From an uncultured Bacteroidales bacterium (GTDB taxonomy: Bacteria > Bacteroidota > Bacteroidia > Bacteroidales > FEN-979): DNA of 64,000 nt. The notes beneath the pieces were generated by a model. That model did not search any database. It saw nothing but the letters and a program-made list of their open reading frames with translations, and was not told where the DNA came from. The translations under genes were made by a program, and so were the position numbers. Positions 18,371 through 27,372 of this stretch are shown one piece after another. The stretch lies in NCBI GenBank assembly GCA_903877385.1, contig CAIRDP010000054.1:1-64000 (forward strand). The letters are read 5' to 3'. The stretch's first letter is position 1. Each line of letters begins with the position of its first letter.

Positions 18371-20713
18371 ATGCTTTATCCAATATCTTTTGAAAATAAG
18401 CTGGGCTTTGATCATATCAGGGAACTGCTGAAGGCTAACTGCCTGTCGTCCATGGGGAAGGACCTTGTATCCTCGATTTCTTTCTCGGCCTCGCAGGAAG
18501 ATATCTTCCTTAAATTAAAGCTGAGCGGTGAAATGCTCAATGTGCTTAATTTTGAAGAAGGATTTCCCGCCCAGGATTATTATGATCTCATCCCCGAATT
18601 GAAGAGGATAGCCACCCCCGGAACCTATATTGAAGAGGAGACACTTTCGGAATTAAGGCTTTCGCTGCATACTGTGGCCGGCCTGATCCGTTTTTTTTCA
18701 AGCAGGATGGAAACATATCCCGGGCTTTATGAGCAGATCAGTTCCACAATTACCGACAGCTCGGCCCTGGATCTGCCGGCCGGTTTTATTCACAGCATCG
18801 ATAAAATACTTGATGAGCGCTCCGAAGTCAGGGACAACGCTTCCCCTGAGCTGGCAAAACTGAGAAAAGAAAAGGCATTCAAGATGGCGAGCGTGGAGCA
18901 CAAGATCCACCATGACCTCAAAGTTGCAAGGCAGTCAGGCTGGACCCCCGATGATGCGGAGATTACCATCCGCAACGGCCGCCTGGTAATACCTATGCTG
19001 AGCGCCCACAAACGAAAGATCAACGGGTATGTTCATGATGAATCGGCTACAGGCCAAACGGTTTATATTGAGCCGGCCGGGATATTCGAAACGAATAACG
19101 AAATCAGGGAACTGGAGTATGCCGAAAAACGGGAGATCATCAAGATCCTCACAGTCTTCACCGCCCGGCTAAGGCCCGAAACCGGCAACCTCATCAGCCT
19201 GTACAAATATATGGGAGTGATTGATCTTATCAGGGCCAAAGCGGTGTTTGCAAGGGATATATCAGCTGTTCTTCCAAAGTTTACAGTTTCCCGTCACAAC
19301 CCGTCCAAAACCGGCTCAGGCGCAGGATTTAAATGGTACCAGGCCATCCACCCCAATCTTTATCTTCATTTTAAAAAAATAAATAAAACAGTGGTCCCTC
19401 TTGACCTGGAGCTTGAAGGCGATGAGCGTATCCTCATCATATCGGGGCCCAATGCAGGTGGGAAATCCGTTTGCCTCAAAACCGTAGGCCTGGTCCAGTA
19501 CATGTTCCAGTGCGGCCTGCTGCCACCGGTGAGGGAAGATTCGGAATTCCTTGTGTTCAAGAAGATTTTTATAGATATAGGTGATGAGCAGTCCATCGAC
19601 AATGACCTGAGTACATATACATCCAAGCTTCTGAACCTTAAATTTTTTCTGGAGAATGCCGATGACAGTTCCCTTCTCCTTATAGATGAATTCGGCTCGG
19701 GGACCGATCCCTCACAGGGAGGGGCCATGGCCGAAGCCTGCCTCGAAGCCATGGCTAAGAAAGGAACCTATGGAGTGATCACCACGCATTATTCAAATCT
19801 CAAACTGCTTGCCGGGAAGATCAGGGGAATTGTGAACGGGGCCATGCTGTATGATTCCAAAAAGCTTAAACCGCTCTACCGTCTTAAAAAAGGGAAGCCG
19901 GGTAATTCCTTTGCCTTTGAAATAGCGGCCCAAATAGGTTTTCCTTCGGAAGTCCTGGACAAGGCCAGGAATATCACGGGGCACAGCCAGTTAAACTTTG
20001 AGAAGCAGATCCAGGACCTGGAAACAGAGAAGGAGGAAGTAAGCAGGAAAACCACAGAGATCAGGGTTGCCGATGATTTTCTTGATGAACTCATCAGGAA
20101 ATATGAAAAGCTTACAAGCGATCTTGAAACATCTAAAAAGGAGATCCTCGGGAATGCCCGGCAGGAGGCATTAAAGATCGTCACCGATGCAAACAGGACT
20201 ATCGAGAGAACCATTAAGGAGATCAAGGAAGCTGAAGCCGAAAAAGAGAAAACCAAAACCGCCAGGACGGGGCTGAAGGAACTGAAGGAAAAACTTGAAG
20301 AGAAGATCACCCCCCTGTCTTTTCCCGAAACCGGGCCAGCTGAGCCCAAAACATCCAAACCTGCATCAAGGCCAATCCCGCGTACAATTGTGCAGCCCAT
20401 CGAGCCATTAAGCCCTAAAAACAGGCAATACCAGTCCTACCTTGACGACATGCACCGGAAATTGCAGAATTTCCAAATGACTCTCGATTTGCGGGGGAAA
20501 CGGGTCGAAGAGTGCATCTCCATGCTGCAAAGGTATATTGATGACGCCATCATGCTTTCCATTCCCGAAGTGAGGATACTGCATGGCAAAGGGAACGGGG
20601 TACTGAGGCAGGTGAGCAGGGATTACCTTCGTTCGGTAAAGGAAATTAAAAGCGCAAAGGATGAGCAGGTTGAAAGTGGCGGAAGCGGAATAACAGTGGT
20701 GGTATTTAAATAG
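18371..20713 (+). CDS. mutS2: Endonuclease MutS2
   Basis: ISGPNAGGKSVCLKTVGL, LLIDEFGSGTDPSQGGAMAEA, C-terminal Smr domain LDLRGKRVEECI...RILHGKGNGVLRQ. Confidence 0.95.
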   Translation: MLYPISFENKLGFDHIRELLKANCLSSMGKDLVSSISFSASQEDIFLKLKLSGEMLNVLNFEEGFPAQDYYDLIPELKRIATPGTYIEEETLSELRLSLHTVAGLIRFFSSRMETYPGLYEQISSTITDSSALDLPAGFIHSIDKILDERSEVRDNASPELAKLRKEKAFKMASVEHKIHHDLKVARQSGWTPDDAEITIRNGRLVIPMLSAHKRKINGYVHDESATGQTVYIEPAGIFETNNEIRELEYAEKREIIKILTVFTARLRPETGNLISLYKYMGVIDLIRAKAVFARDISAVLPKFTVSRHNPSKTGSGAGFKWYQAIHPNLYLHFKKINKTVVPLDLELEGDERILIISGPNAGGKSVCLKTVGLVQYMFQCGLLPPVREDSEFLVFKKIFIDIGDEQSIDNDLSTYTSKLLNLKFFLENADDSSLLLIDEFGSGTDPSQGGAMAEACLEAMAKKGTYGVITTHYSNLKLLAGKIRGIVNGAMLYDSKKLKPLYRLKKGKPGNSFAFEIAAQIGFPSEVLDKARNITGHSQLNFEKQIQDLETEKEEVSRKTTEIRVADDFLDELIRKYEKLTSDLETSKKEILGNARQEALKIVTDANRTIERTIKEIKEAEAEKEKTKTARTGLKELKEKLEEKITPLSFPETGPAEPKTSKPASRPIPRTIVQPIEPLSPKNRQYQSYLDDMHRKLQNFQMTLDLRGKRVEECISMLQRYIDDAIMLSIPEVRILHGKGNGVLRQVSRDYLRSVKEIKSAKDEQVESGGSGITVVVFK

Positions 20714-20969
20714 TATATTCTCAATCGTACCCCCCGGTTTCATTTAACAATTTTTAACGTTTTTCTTTTCGTCACAATTTGAACCCAATCAAATACCTAA
20801 CAAATAATTTTAATTAGCTGAAAGTCGTTTTTTTACAACCTCATCGCAACACGGATATTTTATATTCCGCCTACTCCCCTGCCTGGTTTTAGCAAATTGG
20901 CTGTTTAAGATGATTCATTATTCATCTTCATAATCGTACTTTTGCCCCTCTGCGCCAAAAACCGAAATC

Positions 20970-22517
20970 ATGAGTTTAAGAGCCAAGACAAATGAACTCA
21001 AAAGAAGGATGAATGAAGCCTTTCAGGGAGGCGGTGAACAAGCCCTTGAAAAGCAGAAGGCATCCGGAAAAATGACAGCCCGTGAAAGAATTCTGGCTTT
21101 GCTTGATCCAAACTCATTTCATGAATATGATCTGTTTGTCAAGCATGCCGGACAGGATTTCGACATGGATAAAAAATACCTGCCTGGCGATGGTGTCATA
21201 ACAGGTACCGGGTCGATCAATGGATGGCCTGTTTGCATCTTTGCCCAGGACTTCACCGTTGCAGGTGGTTCGTTAGGGTTCATGCATGCAAAGAAGATTA
21301 CCAAGATCATGGATCATGCCATGAAGATGAAAGTACCCCTGATCGGGATCAATGATTCGGGTGGTGCGAGAATACAGGAAGGCGTTAACTCCCTGGCAGG
21401 CTATGGTGAGATCTTTTACAGGAATACACAGGCCTCGGGGGTTATTCCCCAGATCAGTGTTATTCTTGGTCCCTGTGCCGGCGGGGCGGTATATTCCCCG
21501 GCCCTCACCGATTTTGTTTTTGTTGTCGACAAGATCTCCAAAATGTTTATCACCGGTCCTGAAGTGATCAAGACCGTTTTGGGCGAAGAAATTTCGATGG
21601 AAGATCTCGGAGGCGCCAAAGTTCACGCTGAAATCACAGGGAACGCCCATTTTTTTGCCGAAAGCGAAGAAGAATGTTTCGAACAGATCAAAAGGCTGGT
21701 AAGCTTTATCCCCTGGAACAACGACAAAAAAGCTGAACTGTTTCCCAAAAAAGCACCTAAATCAAGGCATTATAAAATAGAAAGCATTTTCCCGACCAAC
21801 CCGATGACTCCTTATGATGTAAGAGATGTAATCAAGGCCCTGGTTGACGATTCTGACTTCTTCGAGATTCACGAGATGTGGGCCGCCAACATTGTTATAG
21901 GATTTGCAAGGATCGACGGGCAGACCATCGGATTCGTGGCAAATCAGCCCATGGTGCTTGCAGGTGTTTTGGATGTGGACTCTAGTGACAAAGCAGCAAG
22001 GTTCATACGTTTCTGCGATGCATTCAACATCCCTCTTGTTACCCTGGTCGACCTTCCGGGTTACCTTCCGGGCATTGACCAGGAACATGCCGGCGTTATC
22101 AGGCATGGTGCAAAAGTACTCTATGCATACAGCGAAGCCACGGTGCCAAAACTTACAGTGATATTGCGAAAAGCATACGGAGGCGGGTATATTGCCATGT
22201 GTTCACATCACCTGCGTGCCGATTTCGTATTCGCCTGGCCTACTGCCGAAATTGCGGTTATGGGGCCCGAGGGCGCTGCAAACATCATCTTCCGTTCCGA
22301 AATAAAATCCTCCGATAATCCGGATGAAACCCGCAAAAGGCTTATCGAGGAATACAGGCAGAAATTTGCCAATCCCTATGTTGCCGCAGCCTATGGTTAC
22401 GTGGATGCAGTTATAGAACCATCCGAAACCAGGGATTTCCTGGTCCATTCACTTACCCTGGCACAGAGTAAAAATGAGATCGCCCCGAAGAAAAAGCACG
22501 GGGTTCCCCCATTCTGA
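20970..22517 (+). CDS. Acyl-CoA carboxylase, carboxyltransferase (beta) subunit, propionyl/methylmalonyl-CoA type
   Basis: GKMTARERILALLDPNSFHE, GPCAGGAVYSPALTDFVF, VDLPGYLPGIDQEHAGVIRHGAKVLYAYSEATVPK. Confidence 0.93.
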   Translation: MSLRAKTNELKRRMNEAFQGGGEQALEKQKASGKMTARERILALLDPNSFHEYDLFVKHAGQDFDMDKKYLPGDGVITGTGSINGWPVCIFAQDFTVAGGSLGFMHAKKITKIMDHAMKMKVPLIGINDSGGARIQEGVNSLAGYGEIFYRNTQASGVIPQISVILGPCAGGAVYSPALTDFVFVVDKISKMFITGPEVIKTVLGEEISMEDLGGAKVHAEITGNAHFFAESEEECFEQIKRLVSFIPWNNDKKAELFPKKAPKSRHYKIESIFPTNPMTPYDVRDVIKALVDDSDFFEIHEMWAANIVIGFARIDGQTIGFVANQPMVLAGVLDVDSSDKAARFIRFCDAFNIPLVTLVDLPGYLPGIDQEHAGVIRHGAKVLYAYSEATVPKLTVILRKAYGGGYIAMCSHHLRADFVFAWPTAEIAVMGPEGAANIIFRSEIKSSDNPDETRKRLIEEYRQKFANPYVAAAYGYVDAVIEPSETRDFLVHSLTLAQSKNEIAPKKKHGVPPF

Positions 22518-22544
22518 TTGTCCTGATCACTAAATCTTCATCGC

Positions 22545-22886
22545 ATGGAAGAAAACGAAAAACCACAGGCACAAACTGAACCGGAATTCATCTCATTCCA
22601 GATGGAACATATTGCCTTTAAAACCCTGCCAAACCGTACGTTTTTACTGCGCAAACCCTATAAGGTGGACGATCCCAAAAAGATCACCGCCTTCATCCCG
22701 GGGACTATTGTAAAAGTGTATGTCAAGGAAAACCATAAGGTTAAAGAAGGAGAGACCCTCCTGGATCTCCAGGCCATGAAAATGAACAACCATCTTTTAT
22801 CACCGGTTAATACCGTGGTAAAAAAGGTCTATGTAAAACAGGGCGACAGGGTGACAAAGAACCAGCTCCTGGTCGAGCTTAAGTAG
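22545..22886 (+). CDS. Biotin carboxyl carrier protein subunit
   Basis: Biotin-lipoyl fold with AMKM motif (LLDLQAMKMNNHLLSPV). Confidence 0.9.
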   Translation: MEENEKPQAQTEPEFISFQMEHIAFKTLPNRTFLLRKPYKVDDPKKITAFIPGTIVKVYVKENHKVKEGETLLDLQAMKMNNHLLSPVNTVVKKVYVKQGDRVTKNQLLVELK

Positions 22887-23469
22887 GCATCATTTCCTTT
22901 ATAAGATCTTCTATTTCTTTCTTCCCCTCCCGGGTTTCGGCTGAAGTTACGATCATCCCGGGCATAAAGTGCGGTATATATGCCTGCATCCCTTTCAGGT
23001 AATTTGACTCAAGATTTTTCCTTTCAGCTTTTGAAAGCTTGTCGGTTTTGGTAAACAGGATCACGAACGGCTGGTCATTCCTGATCATCCAGCTCATGAA
23101 TTCGGCATCCTGCCTGAGGGCTTCATGCCTGGCATCGACCAAAACAAAAGTGCAGCGGAGGGCCTGGCTTTTCATGATATAGGCATTGATGATCTGTTCC
23201 AGCTTCGCTTTTTCAACTTTCGATAACCTGGCATATCCGTAGCCCGGCAGATCAACCAGGTAAAACAGCATCTCCTCTTCAAGGTAATGGTTGATGGTCC
23301 TTGTTTTACCAGGGCTGGAGGAGGTTTTGGCAAGGCTCCTGCGGCCTGCAAGCATATTGATCAGTGAAGATTTGCCCACATTGGAACGTCCGATGAATGC
23401 AAACTCGGGAAGGCCGGTGCGGGGACTGTCCTTCGGATGTACTATACTGGAAATAAATTTAAGATTCAT
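22879..23469 (-). CDS. engB: Ribosome biogenesis GTP-binding protein EngB (YsxC/YihA)
   Basis: FIGRSNVGKSSLINML, PGKTRTINHY, LVDLPGYGYARLSK, LFTKTDKLSK. Confidence 0.95.
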   Translation of the reverse strand: MNLKFISSIVHPKDSPRTGLPEFAFIGRSNVGKSSLINMLAGRRSLAKTSSSPGKTRTINHYLEEEMLFYLVDLPGYGYARLSKVEKAKLEQIINAYIMKSQALRCTFVLVDARHEALRQDAEFMSWMIRNDQPFVILFTKTDKLSKAERKNLESNYLKGMQAYIPHFMPGMIVTSAETREGKKEIEDLIKEMMPT

Positions 23470-23507
23470 GCCTGCGGATGTGGTTTTAGGTTATCAATAC
23501 TCTTTTG

Positions 23508-24371
23508 CTATTTCAAGCAATAAACTGTTTGCTTTATGAACTCAGCCCACTGTAGATCGTTCCTTGATTTATCAAATGATTGCCAGGGAATAATATCGCC
23601 AATGATAACGGTAATCGTTTGGCCTTTCTGCTTAACCATCTCATCAACAAGGTACAACATTTCCACATTGGTTTTGATTCCCAGTTTTTTTCTCAGGTTT
23701 GCAAGATTATAAAACCAATCGGAATTCCTGCCCGAAATATATACAGGCAGAATATTACGCTGATATTTCCTGGCTTTTTTTATGAAGGTGGATTTCCATT
23801 CCAGGTCCCTGATCACCCCTCCCTTGAATTTTCGGGAAACCAGCCCGGCCGGGAAATACAGTATGATCTTATCCCGGGCGAAAGTCTCGTCTATAAGTTT
23901 TGTATTGTCAGTATTTTTACCATGCTTGTTGATCGGGATGAACAAGGGCCTCAGGCCGGGAACGTTCATCAGAAGGTCGTTTACCGGGAATACTATATCG
24001 GGCCTGGCTTTTCCAATCTGGTTCATAAGCACCATCCCGTCGAGCCCGCCCAGGGGATGATTTGCAGCTATGATCAGGCGCCTGCTGTCAAGCATCTCCT
24101 TAAGCCTTTTGAACTGCATTTCACTGCCCGTTCCTGGAATTTCAGTGTTTATGGTAACCCCGAATTCCATCAGCATGGCTTCAACAAAAGGAAGTCCGGT
24201 TTTATCCCTGTGATTATAAATATATCCGTTGATCTCATCCTGGTGAATGATCCTCTTCAGGTAATTCAGTATGAATTTCGGAATGATCTTAAGCAGCTTT
24301 GGATTTTTTGATTCAAAAAGCCCTTCAACATTGATCAGTTTTTCAGGTATGATATTATTTTCCTCCGGCAT
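23508..24371 (-). CDS. Lysophospholipid-acyltransferase-family protein; candidate O-acyltransferase of glycine/amino-acid lipid synthesis
   Basis: AANHPLGGLDGMVLMNQIG, FPVNDLLMNVPGLRPLFIPINKHG, LYFPAGLVSRK; divergent from the GNAT N-acyltransferase. Confidence 0.8.
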   Translation of the reverse strand: MPEENNIIPEKLINVEGLFESKNPKLLKIIPKFILNYLKRIIHQDEINGYIYNHRDKTGLPFVEAMLMEFGVTINTEIPGTGSEMQFKRLKEMLDSRRLIIAANHPLGGLDGMVLMNQIGKARPDIVFPVNDLLMNVPGLRPLFIPINKHGKNTDNTKLIDETFARDKIILYFPAGLVSRKFKGGVIRDLEWKSTFIKKARKYQRNILPVYISGRNSDWFYNLANLRKKLGIKTNVEMLYLVDEMVKQKGQTITVIIGDIIPWQSFDKSRNDLQWAEFIKQTVYCLK

Positions 24372-24467
24372 CCTGCAAAATTAGGAAATAGATCATATAA
24401 GCGCCTTATTGCTGAAAACGGTTTCCCTGCTTTTACTACTTTTGTAAAAGAGTCTTATCCTCTTAGC

Positions 24468-25448
24468 ATGGAAACTATTATTCCCCCGGTCGACAAGCAC
24501 CTGCTTGATGCCGAACTTACCGACTCCAAGTTTGTCCGTAATACGAATAACGGGCAGAACAAGATCTATATATTCACTGCCCATGATTCACCTAACCTCA
24601 TGAAAGAGCTCGGAAGGCTGCGTGAGATTACCTTCAGGGATTCAGGCGGAGGCACAGGGAAGTCCATGGATATTGACGAATTTGACGTCATGGACGAACC
24701 CTTTCACCAGCTCATCGTTTGGGATCCCTCCGACCATGAGATCGTTGGCGGTTACCGGTTTATCCATGGAAGGGATATTCCCTGCCTGGCCAACGGATGC
24801 TTAAGTTCCGCCACAGCCGAACTCTTCGACTTTTCACATAAATTTATCCGTGATTACCTCCCCTGGTCTATTGAACTCGGACGTTCGTTCGTCCAGCCCG
24901 AATACCAGCCTACTGTAAACCTGCGTAAAGGCATGTATGCCCTTGATAACTTATGGGACGGGCTCGGTGCCATGATTATCGAAAATCCTGATGTACGGTT
25001 CTTTTTCGGAAAGATGACCATGTATCCCCAGTATAACAAACCGGCCCGTGACATGGTATTGTACTTTCTGCAGAAGTTCTTTCCCGACAACGAGCACCTG
25101 ATGACACCTAAATTTAAAGTTGTCACCCAAACATCGGAAGATGAGTTGAAAACCATCTTCAATGCACCTTCCTTTGAAGAAAATTACAAGATACTGATCC
25201 ATGAAGTAAGGCATAACGGGGAACTTGTTCCACCCCTGGTCAATGCGTATATGAACCTTAGCGCAACAATGCGCACTTTCGGCACCTCGATCAACCCCGG
25301 CTTCGGAGATGTTGAGGAAACAGGCATCATGATAAAGATCGATGATATCTATCCAAGGAAAAAAGAAAGACACTTAAAAACCTATATTCAGAGGTTATCG
25401 TTCAGGGGATTTCGCTGGACGCGGAAAAAAGACAGGACTCAGCCTTGA
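24468..25448 (+). CDS. GNAT (hemolysin/OlsB-like) N-acyltransferase; candidate amino-acid lipid N-acyltransferase
   Basis: LREITFRDSGGGTGKSMDIDEFD, FHQLIVWDPSDHEIVGGYRFI, ELGRSFVQPEYQ. Confidence 0.8.
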   Translation: METIIPPVDKHLLDAELTDSKFVRNTNNGQNKIYIFTAHDSPNLMKELGRLREITFRDSGGGTGKSMDIDEFDVMDEPFHQLIVWDPSDHEIVGGYRFIHGRDIPCLANGCLSSATAELFDFSHKFIRDYLPWSIELGRSFVQPEYQPTVNLRKGMYALDNLWDGLGAMIIENPDVRFFFGKMTMYPQYNKPARDMVLYFLQKFFPDNEHLMTPKFKVVTQTSEDELKTIFNAPSFEENYKILIHEVRHNGELVPPLVNAYMNLSATMRTFGTSINPGFGDVEETGIMIKIDDIYPRKKERHLKTYIQRLSFRGFRWTRKKDRTQP

Positions 25449-25453
25449 TTCTC

Positions 25454-25714
25454 TCAGGCAGTTTTAGCTTTATTGGCCTTTTTCATCAGCTTGCTCTTCA
25501 GATTGGCAGCTTTATTTTTATGGATAACAGTCTTTTTTGCAAGTTTATCTATCTGGGAGATAACTTTTGGCAAATCTTTCTGCAAAGTTTCTTTTTCCTC
25601 GGTTGCACGAAGTTTTTTAACAGCGTTACGCACTGTCTTAGCCTGGTAACGGTTGTCTGTCCTTTTTGTTTCTGTACTCCTGATGCGTTTTTCCGAACTT
25701 CTGTGATTGGCCAT
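25454..25714 (-). CDS. rpsT: 30S ribosomal protein S20
   Basis: [36 protein letters not shown]...[27 protein letters not shown]. Confidence 0.93.
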   Translation of the reverse strand: MANHRSSEKRIRSTETKRTDNRYQAKTVRNAVKKLRATEEKETLQKDLPKVISQIDKLAKKTVIHKNKAANLKSKLMKKANKAKTA

Positions 25715-25819
25715 GGATTGCTTTATTAATTTATTGTCCTTATTTTCAAAATCAGGGCGCAAAATTACAACAATTATTTGAAATAGGAAATAGAAAACTC
25801 ACAAATTACTGAATATGAA

Positions 25820-25842
25820 AAGGCCGGATTCACTCCGGCCTT
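25820..25842. terminator. Hairpin AAGGCCGGA-TTCAC-TCCGGCCTT
   Basis: Perfect 9-bp stem downstream of the minus-strand H1-like gene; weak T tract. Confidence 0.6.
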
Positions 25843-25860
25843 ATGCTATACGTTTCACTC

Positions 25861-26502
25861 TTATTCAGTTTTTTCCGCTTGAACTACCGCTGGCACTATG
25901 GGGGCCGCCGGTTTCACTTCCACCCCGGGAACCTCTTTGACCTTTGGTTTTGCTGTTGCTGTTTTCTTACCAACTGCTTTGATCTTCGGGGCTTTTTTCG
26001 GACCGGGTTTTGTCACTTTTTTCGGGGCCGGTTTGCTTTCCTTTTTCGGCTGGTCCTTGACCGGGGGAATTGTTTTTTTTACAACTGCTTTAGCTGGCTT
26101 TGCCTTCCTGTCCGCTTTTTTATCATTTTGCTTGGCCTCTGCAGCCTTCAAAGGAGCAACCTTAGCTGCAATAACTTTAGGGGCGGCTGCAATTTTGCCT
26201 TTTGATCCCTTTTTACGCCCTCTTTTCTTAGGCCTGCCCGGTTTGCCTTTTCCCTTTTTATCAGTTTCCGCTGATTTTTCAGCGGCAGTCTGTTTTATTT
26301 CAGGGCGAACTGTTTTGGCAGGACGGCCTCTGCCTTTTTTCTTTTTTAATTCATTTTTTTGAGGAATATCACGCGAAATTCCACCGAGTCGGCTCAGGAT
26401 ATTTTTTATCTCTCCAACATATTTTTCTGCTTCAATAAGCTCAAGCTCGTATTGTCCCACAAGGAACTCCAGCTCTTCTACTGTGAATTTAATACTCGGC
26501 AT
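25861..26502 (-). CDS. Histone H1-like Lys/Ala/Pro-rich putative DNA-binding protein with AT-hook-like motifs
   Basis: N-terminal helical segment followed by KKKGRGRPAK, GKPGRPKKRGRKKGSKGK and AK-rich tail. Confidence 0.7.
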   Translation of the reverse strand: MPSIKFTVEELEFLVGQYELELIEAEKYVGEIKNILSRLGGISRDIPQKNELKKKKGRGRPAKTVRPEIKQTAAEKSAETDKKGKGKPGRPKKRGRKKGSKGKIAAAPKVIAAKVAPLKAAEAKQNDKKADRKAKPAKAVVKKTIPPVKDQPKKESKPAPKKVTKPGPKKAPKIKAVGKKTATAKPKVKEVPGVEVKPAAPIVPAVVQAEKTE

Positions 26503-26537
26503 GTTTTTAGGATTAAATTAAATACTGGTAATTTCCG

Positions 26538-26568
26538 CAAATGTAATATTGAATTCCATAAATTCAAA
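26538..26568 (-). promoter_or_regulatory. Promoter TTTG-N19-TACATTTG for the H1-like gene
   Basis: CAAATGTA at 26538-26545 and CAAA at 26565-26568 on + strand. Confidence 0.65.
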
Positions 26569-26671
26569 AATAATAATAATTTGGATTATTACAATCAGCT
26601 GAAAATAAAATACCTCCTTGTATTACTTGCCTGTGACCGGAGTCCCTGAATGAAGGGGATCGTAAAAATGT

Positions 26672-26702
26672 TTTGCAGTATTCAATACATTTTGTAATTT
26701 TG
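26672..26702 (+). promoter_or_regulatory. Promoter TTTG-N19-TAATTTTG for tRNA-Glu
   Basis: Matches consensus; about 18 nt upstream of the mature tRNA 5' end. Confidence 0.75.
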
Positions 26703-26720
26703 CACTCCCAAAAAGATCTT

Positions 26721-26792
26721 GGCCCGTTCGTCTAACGGTTAGGACGTCAGGTTTTCATCCTGGTAATAGGGGTTCGATTCCCCTACGGGCTA
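26721..26792 (+). tRNA. tRNA-Glu (anticodon TTC)
   Basis: GGCCCGT acceptor, TCAGG-TTTTCAT-CCTGG anticodon arm, GGTTCGATTCC T-arm. Confidence 0.94.
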
Positions 26793-26807
26793 CACAAAAT
26801 CAAAATT

Positions 26808-26841
26808 AAACCCTGTAAATTAACAACTTACAGGGTTTTTT
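26808..26841 (+). terminator. Terminator of tRNA-Glu
   Basis: AAACCCTGTAA-N9-TTACAGGGTTTTTT. Confidence 0.85.
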
Positions 26842-27120
26842 CTTTCCAAGGGGGCAAATGAAACTTGCTTTTTCATAGGTTCCAATTGCATTCAGGTTGC
26901 AGCCTACTAACATTACAAACAAGGATATCTAGGAATTACTTTCAAAATAATCATATCCTAAGCACCCATCTGCGTCTATCATGTTATGTTAAATACAAAC
27001 GGACTCGTTGTACTGAGGGAAGGGAAATGCCGGCTACCTGGAATGCTTGCAAGTTTGGGATACGATTGCGGCCTGGACTGCTTGCGACCATCCTGCACTA
27101 TTATTTGCAACTGAAATAAA

Positions 27121-27300
27121 CAATTAATACACCGGGTACGAGGAACGAAGCACCGGGTGTATACCAATTGTAAGAATCCGGAGCAACGGCTAAGCCTGAA
27201 CGAATAAACGGTGAAGCCGTGAGGAGCTTGCGACGAAACGGAGCGGAACCGCCGAAATGAGTGAAGTGATTAGCTATTGCGGAGGGAAGATATCTTGTGG
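27121..27300. other. Structured non-coding region with consecutive inverted repeats
   Basis: CAATTaaTACACCGGGT...ACCGGGTGTAtaccAATTG, then ACGGCT...AGCCGT; no convincing ORF. Confidence 0.5.
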
Positions 27301-27372
27301 AAAACTAAGTTTAAATTTTCAGACATTTTTATTGAAGTTTAACTTGATCTTTTTCATCGATAATATCAGTTT

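Noticed and set aside
19876-20400. 174-aa minus-strand Ser-rich ORF
   Set aside because: Antisense to the Glu/Lys-rich coiled coil of MutS2; composition artefact
18371-20713. mutS and mutS2 in the same window as a possible repair island
   Set aside because: Both are widespread core genes in Bacteroidetes; distance and intervening unrelated genes give no evidence of a system
23580-24311. 243-aa plus-strand ORF
   Set aside because: Fully antisense to the acyltransferase at 23508-24371, which has clear family motifs
25898-26362. 154-aa Phe/Gly/Ala-rich plus-strand ORF
   Set aside because: Antisense shadow of the Lys/Ala-rich H1-like gene
26865-27119. 84-aa plus-strand ORF
   Set aside because: No ribosome-binding context or domain; lies in intergenic region
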